A stretch of DNA of 64,000 bases from DASRDZ01 sp035652335 (GCA_035652335.1 DASRDZ010000014.1:1-64000), one strand, 5' to 3'. Counted from the stretch's first letter, positions 34,160-43,082 are shown. Notes: generated by a model from the letters alone, not told the origin. Made by a program: numbers and translations.

Positions 34160-34990
34160 TCAACGTCCGGCGATGATACCGCTGGTCCTGGTCACCGAGA
34201 TGCCCTGGTCCTCCATGCCGTCGATCACCTTGTTGATGCCGATGGAGTCCGTGGCCATGTGCCCGGTGATGAGCAGGTTGGCGTTGGGCGGCGCGGCGGC
34301 GCGCAGCCGGTGGATGTCGTCCTCCGGGATGTGCATGGCGAGGATGGTGTCGACCCCCGCCTTGTAGTACTCGTTGAACACCGGGTAGCCGCCGTTGGTG
34401 CCACCCGCCATGGCCACCACCCAGCGGCCCAGCGGCTTGGAGGGGTCGCCGATCCAGGTCTCGGGGCGGGACAGCGCGGCCTCCATCTCGGGGAACTCGA
34501 GCAGCCACTCGATGACGTCGCCGACGCGCGTCGACTCGCCGGCGCGGGCGCGCAGCAGGTCGACGATCTCCTGGCGGCCGATGATGTCGCAGGCCAGGTG
34601 CACGTTGCAGAAGGGCATGCCGATCAGCCGGGCGGTGTCGACGATGCGGTTCCAGTTGCCCATGTGGTCGGCGCGGCGGATGCGGTCGAGCCGCGAGGCC
34701 ACGGCCTCCTCGGCAACCGTGCGGTCGATGCCCTCGGCGACCATCATGTCGACCTGGCGGTGCACCACCTTGGCGAAGTCCATGCGGGCGTGCTCGCCGG
34801 CGGGGTGATGCGCGATCACGGCGTCGTAGCCCTCGCGCTGCGCCCAGAGCAACTCGGTGCCGTCGATGTCGATGCCGAAGAGGACGCGCCGGACGTCGCG
34901 GTCGGCCTCGACGTAGACCTGCGAGTCGGCGGGGACCTCGTCGCAGCCGGCGAGGTGTGCGGACCAGGTGAGGAGATCGGCGAGCTTCAT
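34160..34990 (-). CDS. NIF3/GTP cyclohydrolase I type 2-like protein
   Basis: 276 residues. Metal-binding His pair AHHPAGEH near residue 60 and a second cluster ITGHMATDSIGINKVID near the end, as in NIF3 (DUF34) proteins with a dinuclear metal centre. The middle carries an insertion of about 120 residues relative to the shortest family members. Biochemical role is unsettled in the family (metal insertion or cyclohydrolase-like). Start fixed by TAGATT 9 nt upstream. Confidence 0.85.
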   Translation of the reverse strand: MKLADLLTWSAHLAGCDEVPADSQVYVEADRDVRRVLFGIDIDGTELLWAQREGYDAVIAHHPAGEHARMDFAKVVHRQVDMMVAEGIDRTVAEEAVASRLDRIRRADHMGNWNRIVDTARLIGMPFCNVHLACDIIGRQEIVDLLRARAGESTRVGDVIEWLLEFPEMEAALSRPETWIGDPSKPLGRWVVAMAGGTNGGYPVFNEYYKAGVDTILAMHIPEDDIHRLRAAAPPNANLLITGHMATDSIGINKVIDGMEDQGISVTRTSGIIAGR

Positions 34991-34999
34991 TGCCCGCCC

Positions 35000-35005
35000 A
35001 ATCTA
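35000..35005 (-). promoter_or_regulatory. -10-like element TAGATT before the NIF3 gene
   Basis: TAGATT on the minus strand ends 9 nt before the ATG and overlaps the 3' end of the upstream PAP2 gene. Confidence 0.4.
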
Positions 35006-36151
35006 CAGCGGCAGGTGCAACCTGGAATGCGGTCGTGCCTGGGGGGCGCGATCGAGGGTGGCGCCGGCGGCGGCGGGGCGCTGCCCCCAGTTGCGCCCCA
35101 TCGCTGCGACTGCGAAGGCCATGGCGCCGAGGGCGAGCCCGACCAGGGCGTCGGCCACGTAGTGCTCGCCGAGGTAGAGCACCCCGAAGGAGATGCTCAG
35201 CGGATAGAGCATCCACAGCCACGAGCTGGTGCGGCGCACGCCGCGCACGGCCACCACCATGCAGGCGATGACCATCGGCACGGCGACGTGCAACGAGGGC
35301 ATCGCCGCGTTGGGCTCGGGGTCGGCGCCCGCGTAGAACTGGCCGAAGCCGCCGAGCTGCTGCAGGGTGTCGACGACGATGCGCTGCACGTGGGGCAGGA
35401 GCCCCTCGCGCGCGGCCAGCCAGGGCGGCATCTCGGGGAAGAGGAGGTAGACGATGAAGCCGATCGCCATGACCAGGAAGTAGGCGGTGACGAAGCTCGA
35501 GAACCACGCCCGGTGCCGCCACCAGAGCCAGAGCCCCGCGACCAGCGGCGCGGCGAAGTGGAAGAGGTACTCGACGACCAGCGCCGTCGAGAAGATGTGC
35601 TGGAAGGTGCCGTGGCCGAGGCGGTCCTGCAGCCACGTGGTGGCGACCGCCCCGCCCAGCAGGGTCTTCTCGAAGACGATCGGCCCCGCCGTGTGCACGG
35701 CGCCGGCGATCTGCGCGCCCACCCCGGTGAGGTCCTCGAACATGACGGCGATGAAGAGGAAGGGCAGCCAGTCCCAGACGAAGGGCCGCGCCTTGCCGAC
35801 CACCGAGAAGAGGACGAGCGCGATGAGGATGGCGTGCTCGCTGGTGATGCCCACCGCGTGCGTGGCCATCAGCGCGATGGAGAGCACCGCGTAGGCGGCC
35901 ATGGCGCCGTAGACGAGCGGGCGCTGCCGGAAGGCGTGGACGCTGCGCCGCTCGGGCGGGGAGGCGATGGCGGCGTTGACGGTGAGCGCGGCGGTGCGAA
36001 CGGCCTGCCTGGTGGCGCCGAGCCGCCGGCGGGTGCGCATCTGCAGCCGGGCGGCTGCGCGGGTGGAGCGGGCGATCTGGCGCCGGGTGGGGCCCGGCTT
36101 CAGCACCCGTCCGGCGAGCGCGCGGGTGCGCACCGGGACGCGCGCGGACAT
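35003..36151 (-). CDS. PAP2-family (AUR1-like) membrane phosphatase/phosphotransferase
   Basis: 382 residues from the chosen ATG. A basic N-terminal segment (about 65 residues) precedes six or more membrane helices. PAP2 signature 2 is MPSLHVAVP and signature 3 is YLGEHYVADALVG, with both catalytic His present; signature 1 (K-x6-RP) is weak or absent, as in the inositol-phosphoceramide synthase AUR1 branch. It probably acts on membrane lipid phosphates, or transfers a phospho head group. Earlier in-frame starts exist (for instance MQSPG, 45 bp upstream); none has a clear signal. Confidence 0.8.
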   Translation of the reverse strand: MSARVPVRTRALAGRVLKPGPTRRQIARSTRAAARLQMRTRRRLGATRQAVRTAALTVNAAIASPPERRSVHAFRQRPLVYGAMAAYAVLSIALMATHAVGITSEHAILIALVLFSVVGKARPFVWDWLPFLFIAVMFEDLTGVGAQIAGAVHTAGPIVFEKTLLGGAVATTWLQDRLGHGTFQHIFSTALVVEYLFHFAAPLVAGLWLWWRHRAWFSSFVTAYFLVMAIGFIVYLLFPEMPPWLAAREGLLPHVQRIVVDTLQQLGGFGQFYAGADPEPNAAMPSLHVAVPMVIACMVVAVRGVRRTSSWLWMLYPLSISFGVLYLGEHYVADALVGLALGAMAFAVAAMGRNWGQRPAAAGATLDRAPQARPHSRLHLPL

Positions 36152-36372
36152 CCCGTGCCGCTGTCCGCGGCGACGATGCGGACCCGGGGACTGCATCTGC
36201 CGAACTCCAACCCCAGCTTCGTGCCGGCTGCCACGGCGGGTGGGGTGGAGAGAACGACTCGTCCAGACCCCCCGCTCGACGTGCTTCAACAACCATAGTG
36301 CATCACCGGCGAGAACGGAGCAATTCCCCCCGGGATGAACCGGCGCGCAACCTCGTCCGTATCCACTGGTGG

Positions 36373-36741
36373 ATGAGCCCATTGGAAGCGACCAACGCCG
36401 AGATCCGCCGCCGCCTGCGGAACGAGCGGCGCCGCCGCGAGGAGCGCCGACTCGCCGAGCTCCCCGTGCGGACCATCGACGCGCTCATCGCCGAGCTGGA
36501 GGAGATGCACCTCCACGGGCGCAAGCGCGTCCCCGAGAGCTTCGAGGAGCGGCTCGAGGCACTCGACGCCACCCTCCCCGACGAGTGCCGCGGCGGCGAG
36601 CTGCGCAGCCGGATCACCATCGCCCACCTGATGGACCGCCTCTACTCGATCCAGGACTGCCTGTTCCGCCGCCTCCCCGGCCGCGACGCCGCCGGTGACG
36701 GTTCTGACGACGAGGATCACGAACTGCCGCAGGCGTCGTAG
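36373..36741 (+). CDS. Short charged coiled-coil-like protein, function unknown
   Basis: 122 residues with a highly basic helix (RRRLRNERRRREERRLAEL) followed by an acidic/basic helical segment and RITIAHLMDRLYSIQDCLF. The C-terminus is acidic (DGSDDEDHE). No membrane or signal segment. Possibly a small nucleic-acid- or protein-binding helix pair; I do not recognise a family. Start chosen because TATCCA lies 8 nt upstream. Its stop TAG is shared with the -10-like element of mogA. Confidence 0.55.
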   Translation: MSPLEATNAEIRRRLRNERRRREERRLAELPVRTIDALIAELEEMHLHGRKRVPESFEERLEALDATLPDECRGGELRSRITIAHLMDRLYSIQDCLFRRLPGRDAAGDGSDDEDHELPQAS

Positions 36742-36744
36742 GCT
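36739..36744 (+). promoter_or_regulatory. -10-like element TAGGCT overlapping a stop codon, before mogA
   Basis: TAGGCT begins with the stop TAG of the preceding gene and ends 9 nt before the mogA GTG. Confidence 0.4.
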
Positions 36745-36753
36745 ACGGGCCAG

Positions 36754-37266
36754 GTGAGCCCCGCCCCTGCCGAAACCCCTGTCCGTGCCGCCATCCTCAC
36801 GGTGAGCGACGCCGGCGCGCGTGGCGAGCGCGACGACGCCAGCGGCGACCTGATCGCGGCGCGGCTGGCCGGCCTGCCGGCCACGGTGGTGTCGCGGGGG
36901 ATGGTGCCCGACGAGGCTCCCCAGATCGCCGCCTGGGTCTCCAGCGCCGCCGACGGCGCCGAGCTCCTCGTGATCACCGGCGGAACCGGGCTGGCCCCGC
37001 GCGACGTCACCCCGCAGGCGGTGCGCCCACTGCTCGACTACGAGGTCCCCGGCATGGCCGAGGCCATGCGGCTGCGGGGCCTCGACTCGACCCCCCATGC
37101 GATGCTGTCGCGGCAGGTCGCCGGCGTGCGCGGCCGCTGCCTGGTGCTGGCCCTGCCGGGGAGCCCCCGGGGGGTCGGCGACTGTCTCGACGCCGTCTGG
37201 CCGGCGCTCCCCCACGGCCTGCGGCTCCTGCGAGGGGAGCACGACCCGCATGGGAGGACCGGGTAG
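36754..37266 (+). CDS. mogA: Molybdopterin adenylyltransferase (MogA/MoaB)
   Basis: 170 residues of the MoCF-binding fold: AILTVSDAGARGERDDASG, LLVITGGTGLAPRDVTP and LALPGSPRGVGDCL. Adenylates molybdopterin before metal insertion. GTG start. The next gene begins 4 bp after the stop, with moaC convergent 420 bp downstream, so this is a small molybdenum-cofactor region; moaA, moaD/E and moeA are not in the window. Confidence 0.88.
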   Translation: MSPAPAETPVRAAILTVSDAGARGERDDASGDLIAARLAGLPATVVSRGMVPDEAPQIAAWVSSAADGAELLVITGGTGLAPRDVTPQAVRPLLDYEVPGMAEAMRLRGLDSTPHAMLSRQVAGVRGRCLVLALPGSPRGVGDCLDAVWPALPHGLRLLRGEHDPHGRTG

Positions 37267-37269
37267 CCG

Positions 37270-37692
37270 ATGCGCCGCTTCACCGTCGCCGGACTGGTGC
37301 CCTGTGACCCCGTCGACCTCGCCGACCGCCTGCTCGACCCCGCCGCGGCGCCCGTGATCTGGCCGCAGATCCGCGCCTCGGCGGGACCGGACCTGCCGGG
37401 GTGGCTGGAGTGCGCCGTGGCCGACGACGAGGAGGCCGCGCCGGGAACCACGGCGCTGCGGGTCCAGCTCCGCCGCTCAGCGCCCATGGAGGTGCAGGAG
37501 CGCACCGAGGGAGGGGTGACCATCCACCGCTTCCTCCCCGCCACCGGCGGCTGCCTGTGGACGGTGGAGAGCCACGCCCACCCGCTTCCCCGAGAGCCCT
37601 GGTCGCGCTTCGTGCGCCGCCGCCGCCGCGACCAGGCGCGGGCGATGGCGCTGGTGGACACCGCCGCCGGCTACTTCGCCTCGCTGCCCTAG
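37270..37692 (+). CDS. Conserved-looking protein of unknown function (SRPBCC-like)
   Basis: 140 residues. Predicted alternating strands and helices (VAGLVPCDPVDLADRLLD, STALRVQ-type strand ALRVQLRRSAPMEVQE, TIHRFLPATGGCLWTVESHA, C-terminal helix RDQARAMALVDTAAGY) loosely resemble a START/SRPBCC lipid-binding fold. No cofactor motif. Probably co-transcribed with mogA (4-bp gap). I do not recognise it; the fold suggestion is inference. Confidence 0.55.
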   Translation: MRRFTVAGLVPCDPVDLADRLLDPAAAPVIWPQIRASAGPDLPGWLECAVADDEEAAPGTTALRVQLRRSAPMEVQERTEGGVTIHRFLPATGGCLWTVESHAHPLPREPWSRFVRRRRRDQARAMALVDTAAGYFASLP

Positions 37693-38186
37693 AGGGGACG
37701 GTCGGCGGGACGGCGGACCTCGCCGGACTTCCCGCCGCTCTTCTCCAGCAGGCCGACCCCCTCGACGCTCATCCAGCGGTCGCTCGCCTTGGCCATGTCG
37801 ACGACGGTCAGGGCGGCCACAGCGGCCGCGGTCAGCGCCTCCATCTCGACGCCGGTCTGGGCGGTGCAGCGCGCCGTGGCGACGATGCGCACGCCGGGGA
37901 GGGAGGGGTCGAGCCGGAGGTCGACGTCGACGGCGGTGAGCGGCAGCGGGTGGCAGAGCGGGATCAGCTCGGGGGTGCGCTTCGCCGCCATGACGCCGGC
38001 GATGCGGGCGACACCGAGGACGTCGCCCTTGGGCGCGTCGCCGCGCGAGATCAGGTCAAAGGTGGCCGAATCACAGCGGACGCTGGCCGCGGCGCTGGCA
38101 ACGCGCTCGGTGTGCGGCTTGGCCGAGACGTCGACCATGTGCGCCCGGCCGCTCTCGTCGAGGTGGGTGAGGCGAGGCTCGGCCAT
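37689..38186 (-). CDS. moaC: Cyclic pyranopterin monophosphate synthase MoaC
   Basis: 165 residues with all family motifs: HMVDVSAKPHTERVA, GDVLGVARIAGVMAAKRTPELIPLCHPLPL, QTGVEMEALTAAAVAALTVVDM and AKASDRWM. Acts on 3',8-cyclo-GTP in the first stage of molybdenum cofactor synthesis. Overlaps the convergent hypothetical gene by 4 bp. Start supported by a CACAAT 7 nt upstream. Confidence 0.95.
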   Translation of the reverse strand: MAEPRLTHLDESGRAHMVDVSAKPHTERVASAAASVRCDSATFDLISRGDAPKGDVLGVARIAGVMAAKRTPELIPLCHPLPLTAVDVDLRLDPSLPGVRIVATARCTAQTGVEMEALTAAAVAALTVVDMAKASDRWMSVEGVGLLEKSGGKSGEVRRPADRPL

Positions 38187-38193
38187 GGCGCGG

Positions 38194-38199
38194 ATTGTG
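38194..38199 (-). promoter_or_regulatory. -10-like element CACAAT before moaC
   Basis: CACAAT on the minus strand ends 7 nt before the ATG. Confidence 0.4.
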
Positions 38200-38215
38200 C
38201 ACCATGGCGCGGCGG

Positions 38216-38608
38216 TCAGCCGACGGCGGAGACCGGGGAGTCCTCGGAGAGGAAGCTGCGGATCACCGCGCCCAGGCCGATGAGGCTGAAGGGCTTGTTG
38301 ATGAAGCGGTTGGCCCCGGCGGCGCGGCCGTTCTCGACGTCGTCGGTGCGCGAGAGCGCGGTGAAGAGGACGACCGGGATGTGCCGCGTCTCGGGGTCGC
38401 TCTTGATGCGGCGGCAGGCCTCCAGGCCGTCGATGCCCGGCATCATCACGTCGAGGATGACGAGATCGGGACGCTGCGCCTCCAGGCGCTGCAGCCCCTC
38501 CTCGCCGTTGGGGGCGGTGTCGACGTCGTAGCCCTCGATGCTCAGGTACATCGAGACGACGTGGAGGAGGCGGGGGTCGTCGTCGACGACGAGGATGCGG
38601 CGGCTCAC
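38216..38608 (-). CDS. Single-domain response regulator (CheY-like)
   Basis: 130 residues, one receiver domain: acidic pair in RILVVDDDPRLL, phospho-acceptor Asp in DLVILDVMMPG, Thr in VVLFTALSR and Lys in FINKPFS. All five key residues are present, unlike the regulator near 20 kb. Without an output domain it must act through protein contacts, as CheY or Spo0F do. GTG start. The two orphan histidine kinases in the window are potential partners, but nothing links them except proximity. Confidence 0.88.
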   Translation of the reverse strand: MSRRILVVDDDPRLLHVVSMYLSIEGYDVDTAPNGEEGLQRLEAQRPDLVILDVMMPGIDGLEACRRIKSDPETRHIPVVLFTALSRTDDVENGRAAGANRFINKPFSLIGLGAVIRSFLSEDSPVSAVG

Positions 38609-38734
38609 AAGGCTCCTGGACCCGGGTGGGCGAAACGATCGGTGAGGGGCTCGGGGCGTGGCCCGAGTATAGGGAGGGCCCCACGGCCGCAATCGGGCCA
38701 CACGGGCTCGTGACCGACCCGTTTCCTGCCGGGC

Positions 38735-39397
38735 TCAGCCGCAGGCGCCGGGGTCCTCGGCCGCGCCCGGACGGTGGAAGCCGAGCCGCACCACGCCGCC
38801 GCCGACCCGCACGCACTCCAGGGCGCTGCGGGCGAGGTTGAGCACGGGGTCGGCGCTCATCAGGTCCTGGAGGTTGAAGGCCTGCTGGACGTGGTCCTGG
38901 AGCGCCGAGGTCACCTGGTCGGGCAGGCCGAGGTTGCCCACCTGCGTCGACGTGAAGGTGGCCGACACCCGCGGCCCGCCGGCGTCCTCGGTCCTGGCCA
39001 GCGACATCCGGGCCACGGCCACGAAGCTGAAGGGCCCGAGGGGCGTGCGCGCGTCGATCACCACCAGGGTGTCGCGGATGCGCACGTCGGGGCTCTGGAA
39101 GCGGGCCGGCTCGGGGTCGTGCTCGCGGACCAGCACGGTGAGGTCGTGCTCGCTGAGGTCGACGTGGCCATGCTCACCGGCGATGAGCTGGCCCGCCAGC
39201 GAGCCGCCGAGGCGGGCGGCGATGGCCAGCTGGGTCTCCCCGTCGTCGGCGCCGCCGGGCGGAGGGCCGAGGTCGGGGCTGGCGAAGGCCTGCACGGCGA
39301 GCACCACCAGCAGGACGGCGACCACCGCGGCGCCGGCGAGCAGGCAGCCGCAGCCGCGGGAGATGCGGCGCCGCGTCAGGACCGGCGGGTCGACCAC
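38735..39397 (-). CDS. Membrane-anchored protein of unknown function
   Basis: 220 residues from GTG. An Arg-rich N-terminus and one hydrophobic helix (LLAGAAVVAVLLVVLAVQAF) anchor it; the remaining 180 residues are predicted outside the membrane as an alpha/beta domain (GSLAGQLIAGEHGHVDLSEHD, TLVVIDARTPLGPFSFVAVA, FTSTQVGNLGLPDQV). No catalytic motif recognised. It follows the Pro/Thr-rich gene by 4 bp and is the last gene of the penicillin-acylase cluster. Confidence 0.6.
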   Translation of the reverse strand: MVDPPVLTRRRISRGCGCLLAGAAVVAVLLVVLAVQAFASPDLGPPPGGADDGETQLAIAARLGGSLAGQLIAGEHGHVDLSEHDLTVLVREHDPEPARFQSPDVRIRDTLVVIDARTPLGPFSFVAVARMSLARTEDAGGPRVSATFTSTQVGNLGLPDQVTSALQDHVQQAFNLQDLMSADPVLNLARSALECVRVGGGVVRLGFHRPGAAEDPGACG

Positions 39398-39401
39398 GCC
39401 C

Positions 39402-39974
39402 CTAGCGGAGCCGCCAGAACAGGTACCCGGCGCCGCCCCCGAGCCCGAGCAGGACGAGCATGGCGACCAGCACCAGCGTGAAGCCGCCACCCCCGCTCGA
39501 CGGCGTCGCCGTGTTGGAGGTCGAGGGCGACGTCACCGGCGTGGTCCCGGGCGACACCGTCGAGGTGTCGGTGCCGGAGTCGGTCGCGCCGCTGTCCGTG
39601 GGGCTGGGCGACGGAGTCGCCGGCGTCGAAGGCGTGCTGCTCGGCGAGGGGGTGCCCGTCGGTGGCAGCGGCGTGGTCGGGGCCGGGGTGAACGTGGGCT
39701 GGAGGAGCGTCGGTGACGGAGTGGACGTGGGGGTATCCGTGGACGGGTTCGACGCGGTGGGAGGAGGACAGGGCGTGTGAAATGGTGGCTTGACCGTGCA
39801 GGCGCTGTTGGCGTCGGCAGACTGCTGAACCTGCGCCGACGCCGCGATGAAGCCCGGCGGAAGGATCGGCGCCGGTGGCGTCAACCGCGCCCCCGCGAGG
39901 ACCAACCCCACAACAGCGAGCGCCACCCCGACGCACCCCGCCGCCGCCAGCCGGCGCAGCCACCCGGTGCTCAC
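39402..39974 (-). CDS. Pro/Thr/Ser-rich membrane protein, function unknown
   Basis: 190 residues. N-terminal hydrophobic helix (AGCVGVALAVVGLVLAG), a short segment with two Cys (NSACTVKPPFHTPCPP), about 90 residues of Pro/Thr/Ser stalk (likely O-glycosylated or extended), then a C-terminal helix (FTLVLVAMLVLLGLGGGAGYLF) and basic tail. The two-helix layout suggests an extended extracytoplasmic stalk tethered at both ends. No sortase motif. Translationally coupled (GTGA, 4 bp) to the upstream acylase gene. Confidence 0.6.
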   Translation of the reverse strand: MSTGWLRRLAAAGCVGVALAVVGLVLAGARLTPPAPILPPGFIAASAQVQQSADANSACTVKPPFHTPCPPPTASNPSTDTPTSTPSPTLLQPTFTPAPTTPLPPTGTPSPSSTPSTPATPSPSPTDSGATDSGTDTSTVSPGTTPVTSPSTSNTATPSSGGGGFTLVLVAMLVLLGLGGGAGYLFWRLR

Positions 39975-42409
39975 GCCGCCTCCTCGGCGACGTGCTCGGA
40001 GGGCGCCACCTGGGCCACCGGTGCGGGGGTCAGCACGAGCGTGGCGTGCGTCGCGGCGGCGACGGCCTCCCGGCTCCAGGCCAGCGGCTGCTGGGCGTTG
40101 CGCGTCCAGTCGGCGATCATGTCGCGGTAGTTGCGCGAGCCGGGGTGGCCCGACTGCCCGGGGAAGTGGATGCCGGTGCAGGCGTCCCAGTCGCCGACGT
40201 CGAGGATCTGCCGCCACGAGGGCGCCCAGCCGCGGGCGCGGTAGGGGTCGTTGCTGACGTACGCCGTCTGCAGCACGGTGTCGGTGTCGCCGCCGATCTC
40301 GATGCTGCCGGCGTTGAAGAGCAGGTTGAGCGGGCGCTTCCGGCCCAGCACGTGGTCGACGGGGACGGCGTGCAGCCTGCCCCAGCGCCACCTGCGGGGA
40401 CGGCCGGCGCGGCGGCGCAGGTCGGCGACCGCGTCCTCGAGGGCGCGCGCCGCCACGTCCTGCCAGGTCACGCCCGGCGCGAACCAGGAGGTGTCACCCT
40501 CGCGCCAGCGGCGCAGCAGGTGCGGGGTCACCCCGCCGACCAGGTTGCCCGCCATGCCGAAGACGGGATGCGGCAGCTCGCCCGCCGCCAGCGGCCAGTG
40601 CTCACCGCAGAGCGGCTCCAGCGCGTGCTGGGTGAGACGGCGCATGAAGGCCTCGTAGACGCAGGCCTCGGCCGACTCGGGATCGAGCACGCCGTCCCAG
40701 CGGGCCAGGTTGGCGCGGGCCTCCTCGGCGAGCGGCTGCTCGCAGCGCACCTCGCCGAGGAGCTGGGCGACCTCGCGCGCCGGCGGGCAGGTGATGTCGA
40801 GCTGGGCGGCGGCCATGTCCGACATGGTCAGACCGCTGCGGCCCGTGAGGATTTCACGGATGCGCAATGCGCGGTAGCCGTTCATGTAGTCCATGCCGAT
40901 GTGGTGCGGGAACTCCGGGCCGACGACGCGATTGTTGGCGGTGACCACGAGATGCTCGGGCGGGTCGAGCACCTGGGGCACCTCGTCGATGCCGAGCACC
41001 CCCTTCCACAGCGCGTCGCCGGTCCAGCCGGGGACGGGCAGCCCGCTGGCGGCGCGCGCCCGCACCGGCACGTGCCCGGAGAGCAGGTAGCCGATGTGCC
41101 CGTCGACGTCGGCGTACACGACGTTCTGGGAGGGACCGTCGAGCGGCGCGAAGGCCTGCTTGAAGCTGCGCCAGTCGGAGGCGCGCTGCAGCTGCAGCAC
41201 CGTCTCCGCGGCGCCTCCCGGCTTCAGCGCCGTCCACTGCAACGCGAGCCCGCGCCACATGCCCGCCGCCTTGTCCTCGTAGCGGTCGACGAGCGGGCCG
41301 TGCCGCGTCACCACCACGTCCTCGACCACGGGATCCGGCAGCCCCTTCACGGTGATGCGCTCGCTGCGCAGCTCAGCGTCGACCATGCCCTTCTCTGTGC
41401 GGTACTGCCGGCCGTCGCGTCCCGAGAGCTCCTCGATGACGAGGTCCTGCACGTCGGCGAAGGAGTTGGTGTAGCCCCACGCGACGCGACGGTTGTGGCC
41501 GATGATGGGGAAGGGCAGGCCGGCCAGGGTGACGCCGGTGGTCTCGAAGTCGTCGCCCGCGGCGATGTGCGCCTGGTACCAGATCGACGGCGCGCTGGGC
41601 GGGAGGTGCGGGTCGTTGCAGAGAATGGGCCGGCCGCTGGCGGTGAGGGTGCCGTCGACCACCCAGTTGTTGCTGGCCGCGCCGCCGGTGCCGGCCGGGA
41701 TCCACTGCGCCGCCTCGCGGAACAGCTCCAGCGCCTCGCCCGAGCTGCCCGCCGCGGCGCGCGCCGCCGACCCGAGGATGGTCGGGTTGGTGTCGACGTA
41801 GAGGAAGTCGAGCTGCGCCGCCTTCTCGGGACCGAGCCGGCGCAGCAGCTCGAAACGGCGCAGCTCGTTGTCCATGTTCAGCGCCAGGCCGAGGTTCAGC
41901 AGCTTGCCGAGCAGCAGCGAGTGGGCCGGCTTCCACGGCTCCGGCCTGAGGCGCAGCAGCGTCATCTCCAGCGGCAGCGGGCGCCCGGACTCCCACACGG
42001 CATTCACCCCGCGCGCATACGCGTCGAGCATGCGGCGCGCCTCCTCGCTGAGCAGCGCGACCTCCTCCTCGGCGACGCGCGCGAGCCCGAGGCGCCGCAT
42101 GAAGCGGTCGGCGGGAAGGCCCTCCTGGCCGGCGAACTCGGACACCCGCCCCGCGGCGACGCGGCGGTTGAAGTCCATCTGCCAGCCGCGGTCCTGGGCG
42201 TGCACCCAGCCCATGGCGAAGGCGGCGTCCTCCATGGAGCGTGCCTCGACGTGGGGCACGCCGCGGCGGTCGCGGCGGATCGTCACCGGCGCCTCGACGC
42301 CCGGCACCGTCACGCTGCCGCTGACCAGCGGGAGGGGACGCCGGTAGAGCACCCACCAGAGCGCCAGCAGCACGGCCAGCACCACCACGACGACGATCAG
42401 CGCGACCAC
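39971..42409 (-). CDS. Penicillin acylase family (Ntn-hydrolase) protein, membrane-anchored
   Basis: 812 residues. N-terminal hydrophobic anchor (VALIVVVVVLAVLLALWWVLY), then the acylase precursor: GVPHVEARSMEDAAFAMGWVHAQDR start, the self-processing Ser at residue 246 (GGAASNNWVVDG, the new N-terminal nucleophile), PFPIIGHNRRVAWGYTN and later NNRVVGPEFPHH. The family hydrolyses amide bonds (penicillins, acyl-homoserine lactones, other N-acyl amines); an AHL-acylase/quorum-quenching or cell-wall role is possible but not demonstrable. GTG start. First gene of a three-gene unit with two membrane proteins of unknown function. Confidence 0.88.
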   Translation of the reverse strand: MVALIVVVVVLAVLLALWWVLYRRPLPLVSGSVTVPGVEAPVTIRRDRRGVPHVEARSMEDAAFAMGWVHAQDRGWQMDFNRRVAAGRVSEFAGQEGLPADRFMRRLGLARVAEEEVALLSEEARRMLDAYARGVNAVWESGRPLPLEMTLLRLRPEPWKPAHSLLLGKLLNLGLALNMDNELRRFELLRRLGPEKAAQLDFLYVDTNPTILGSAARAAAGSSGEALELFREAAQWIPAGTGGAASNNWVVDGTLTASGRPILCNDPHLPPSAPSIWYQAHIAAGDDFETTGVTLAGLPFPIIGHNRRVAWGYTNSFADVQDLVIEELSGRDGRQYRTEKGMVDAELRSERITVKGLPDPVVEDVVVTRHGPLVDRYEDKAAGMWRGLALQWTALKPGGAAETVLQLQRASDWRSFKQAFAPLDGPSQNVVYADVDGHIGYLLSGHVPVRARAASGLPVPGWTGDALWKGVLGIDEVPQVLDPPEHLVVTANNRVVGPEFPHHIGMDYMNGYRALRIREILTGRSGLTMSDMAAAQLDITCPPAREVAQLLGEVRCEQPLAEEARANLARWDGVLDPESAEACVYEAFMRRLTQHALEPLCGEHWPLAAGELPHPVFGMAGNLVGGVTPHLLRRWREGDTSWFAPGVTWQDVAARALEDAVADLRRRAGRPRRWRWGRLHAVPVDHVLGRKRPLNLLFNAGSIEIGGDTDTVLQTAYVSNDPYRARGWAPSWRQILDVGDWDACTGIHFPGQSGHPGSRNYRDMIADWTRNAQQPLAWSREAVAAATHATLVLTPAPVAQVAPSEHVAEEAA

Positions 42410-42497
42410 CCAGAACCTCTCCGTGCTCTCGCGCGCACACCCCGTGGCGCGCGCTCCCGGCGACTCTATGCGACGCCGCGCGTCATGGCGCGTCGCT

Positions 42498-43028
42498 TCA
42501 GCCGGCGGTGCGCAGGGCGGTGAGGATCTCGGTGTGCGTGCCGAAGGCGAGCGGCGGGACCTCCGGGAGGGGGAAGCGGGCCACCTCCAGCGCCTCCGGC
42601 CCCGGCGCGGGACGCCCGCCGGTGATGGCGCCCAGATAGGCGATGACCACCACCCCCCCGTCCGCGAAGCCGGCGTGGTGGACGCCGAGCAGCCGCTCGA
42701 TGCGCACCCGGCAGCCGATCTCCTCCAGGCACTCGCGCGCGGCGGCGTGGCTCGGGTGCTCGTCGAAGTCGACGTAGCCGCCGGGGAGCGCCCACTCGCC
42801 GAGGCAGGGCTCGATGCCGCGGCGGAGCAGCCACACCGCGCCGTCCTCGACCAGGGCGGTGACGGCCACCACCTTGGGGTCGCGGAAGGCGATGTAGTCG
42901 CAGGCGGGGCAGGCGGGCAGGGCGCGACCCTCGACGTCGCGCTCGGTCAGCTCGCTGCCGCAGGCAGGGCAGAAGCGGTGGCGGCGGCGGGTCGACGGCG
43001 GGCGCGACTCGCTGCCGGCGGATGTCAT
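42498..43028 (-). CDS. NUDIX hydrolase with N-terminal zinc ribbon
   Basis: 176 residues. A zinc ribbon at about 20-45 (FCPACGSEL, CPACDYIAF) precedes a NUDIX domain with a complete box: GGYVDF, E, AAARECLEEIG. The arrangement is that of NADH pyrophosphatase-like (NudC) or ADP-sugar hydrolases. Start supported by TACGAT 10 nt upstream. Divergent from gcvT with 70 bp between starts. Confidence 0.85.
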   Translation of the reverse strand: MTSAGSESRPPSTRRRHRFCPACGSELTERDVEGRALPACPACDYIAFRDPKVVAVTALVEDGAVWLLRRGIEPCLGEWALPGGYVDFDEHPSHAAARECLEEIGCRVRIERLLGVHHAGFADGGVVVIAYLGAITGGRPAPGPEALEVARFPLPEVPPLAFGTHTEILTALRTAG

Positions 43029-43038
43029 GGCGACGGCC

Positions 43039-43044
43039 ATCGTA
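43039..43044 (-). promoter_or_regulatory. -10-like element TACGAT before the NUDIX gene
   Basis: TACGAT on the minus strand ends 10 nt before the ATG; divergent from the gcvT promoter. Confidence 0.4.
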
Positions 43045-43082
43045 CGGCTGCCCGCCGGTCCACGGCGGCGGGTCCCGCTCGC

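Noticed and set aside
33908..36298. 796-codon plus-strand frame across kelch, NIF3 and PAP2 genes
   Set aside because: Antisense to three recognisable genes; no start signal and repetitive His/Gly/Asp composition.
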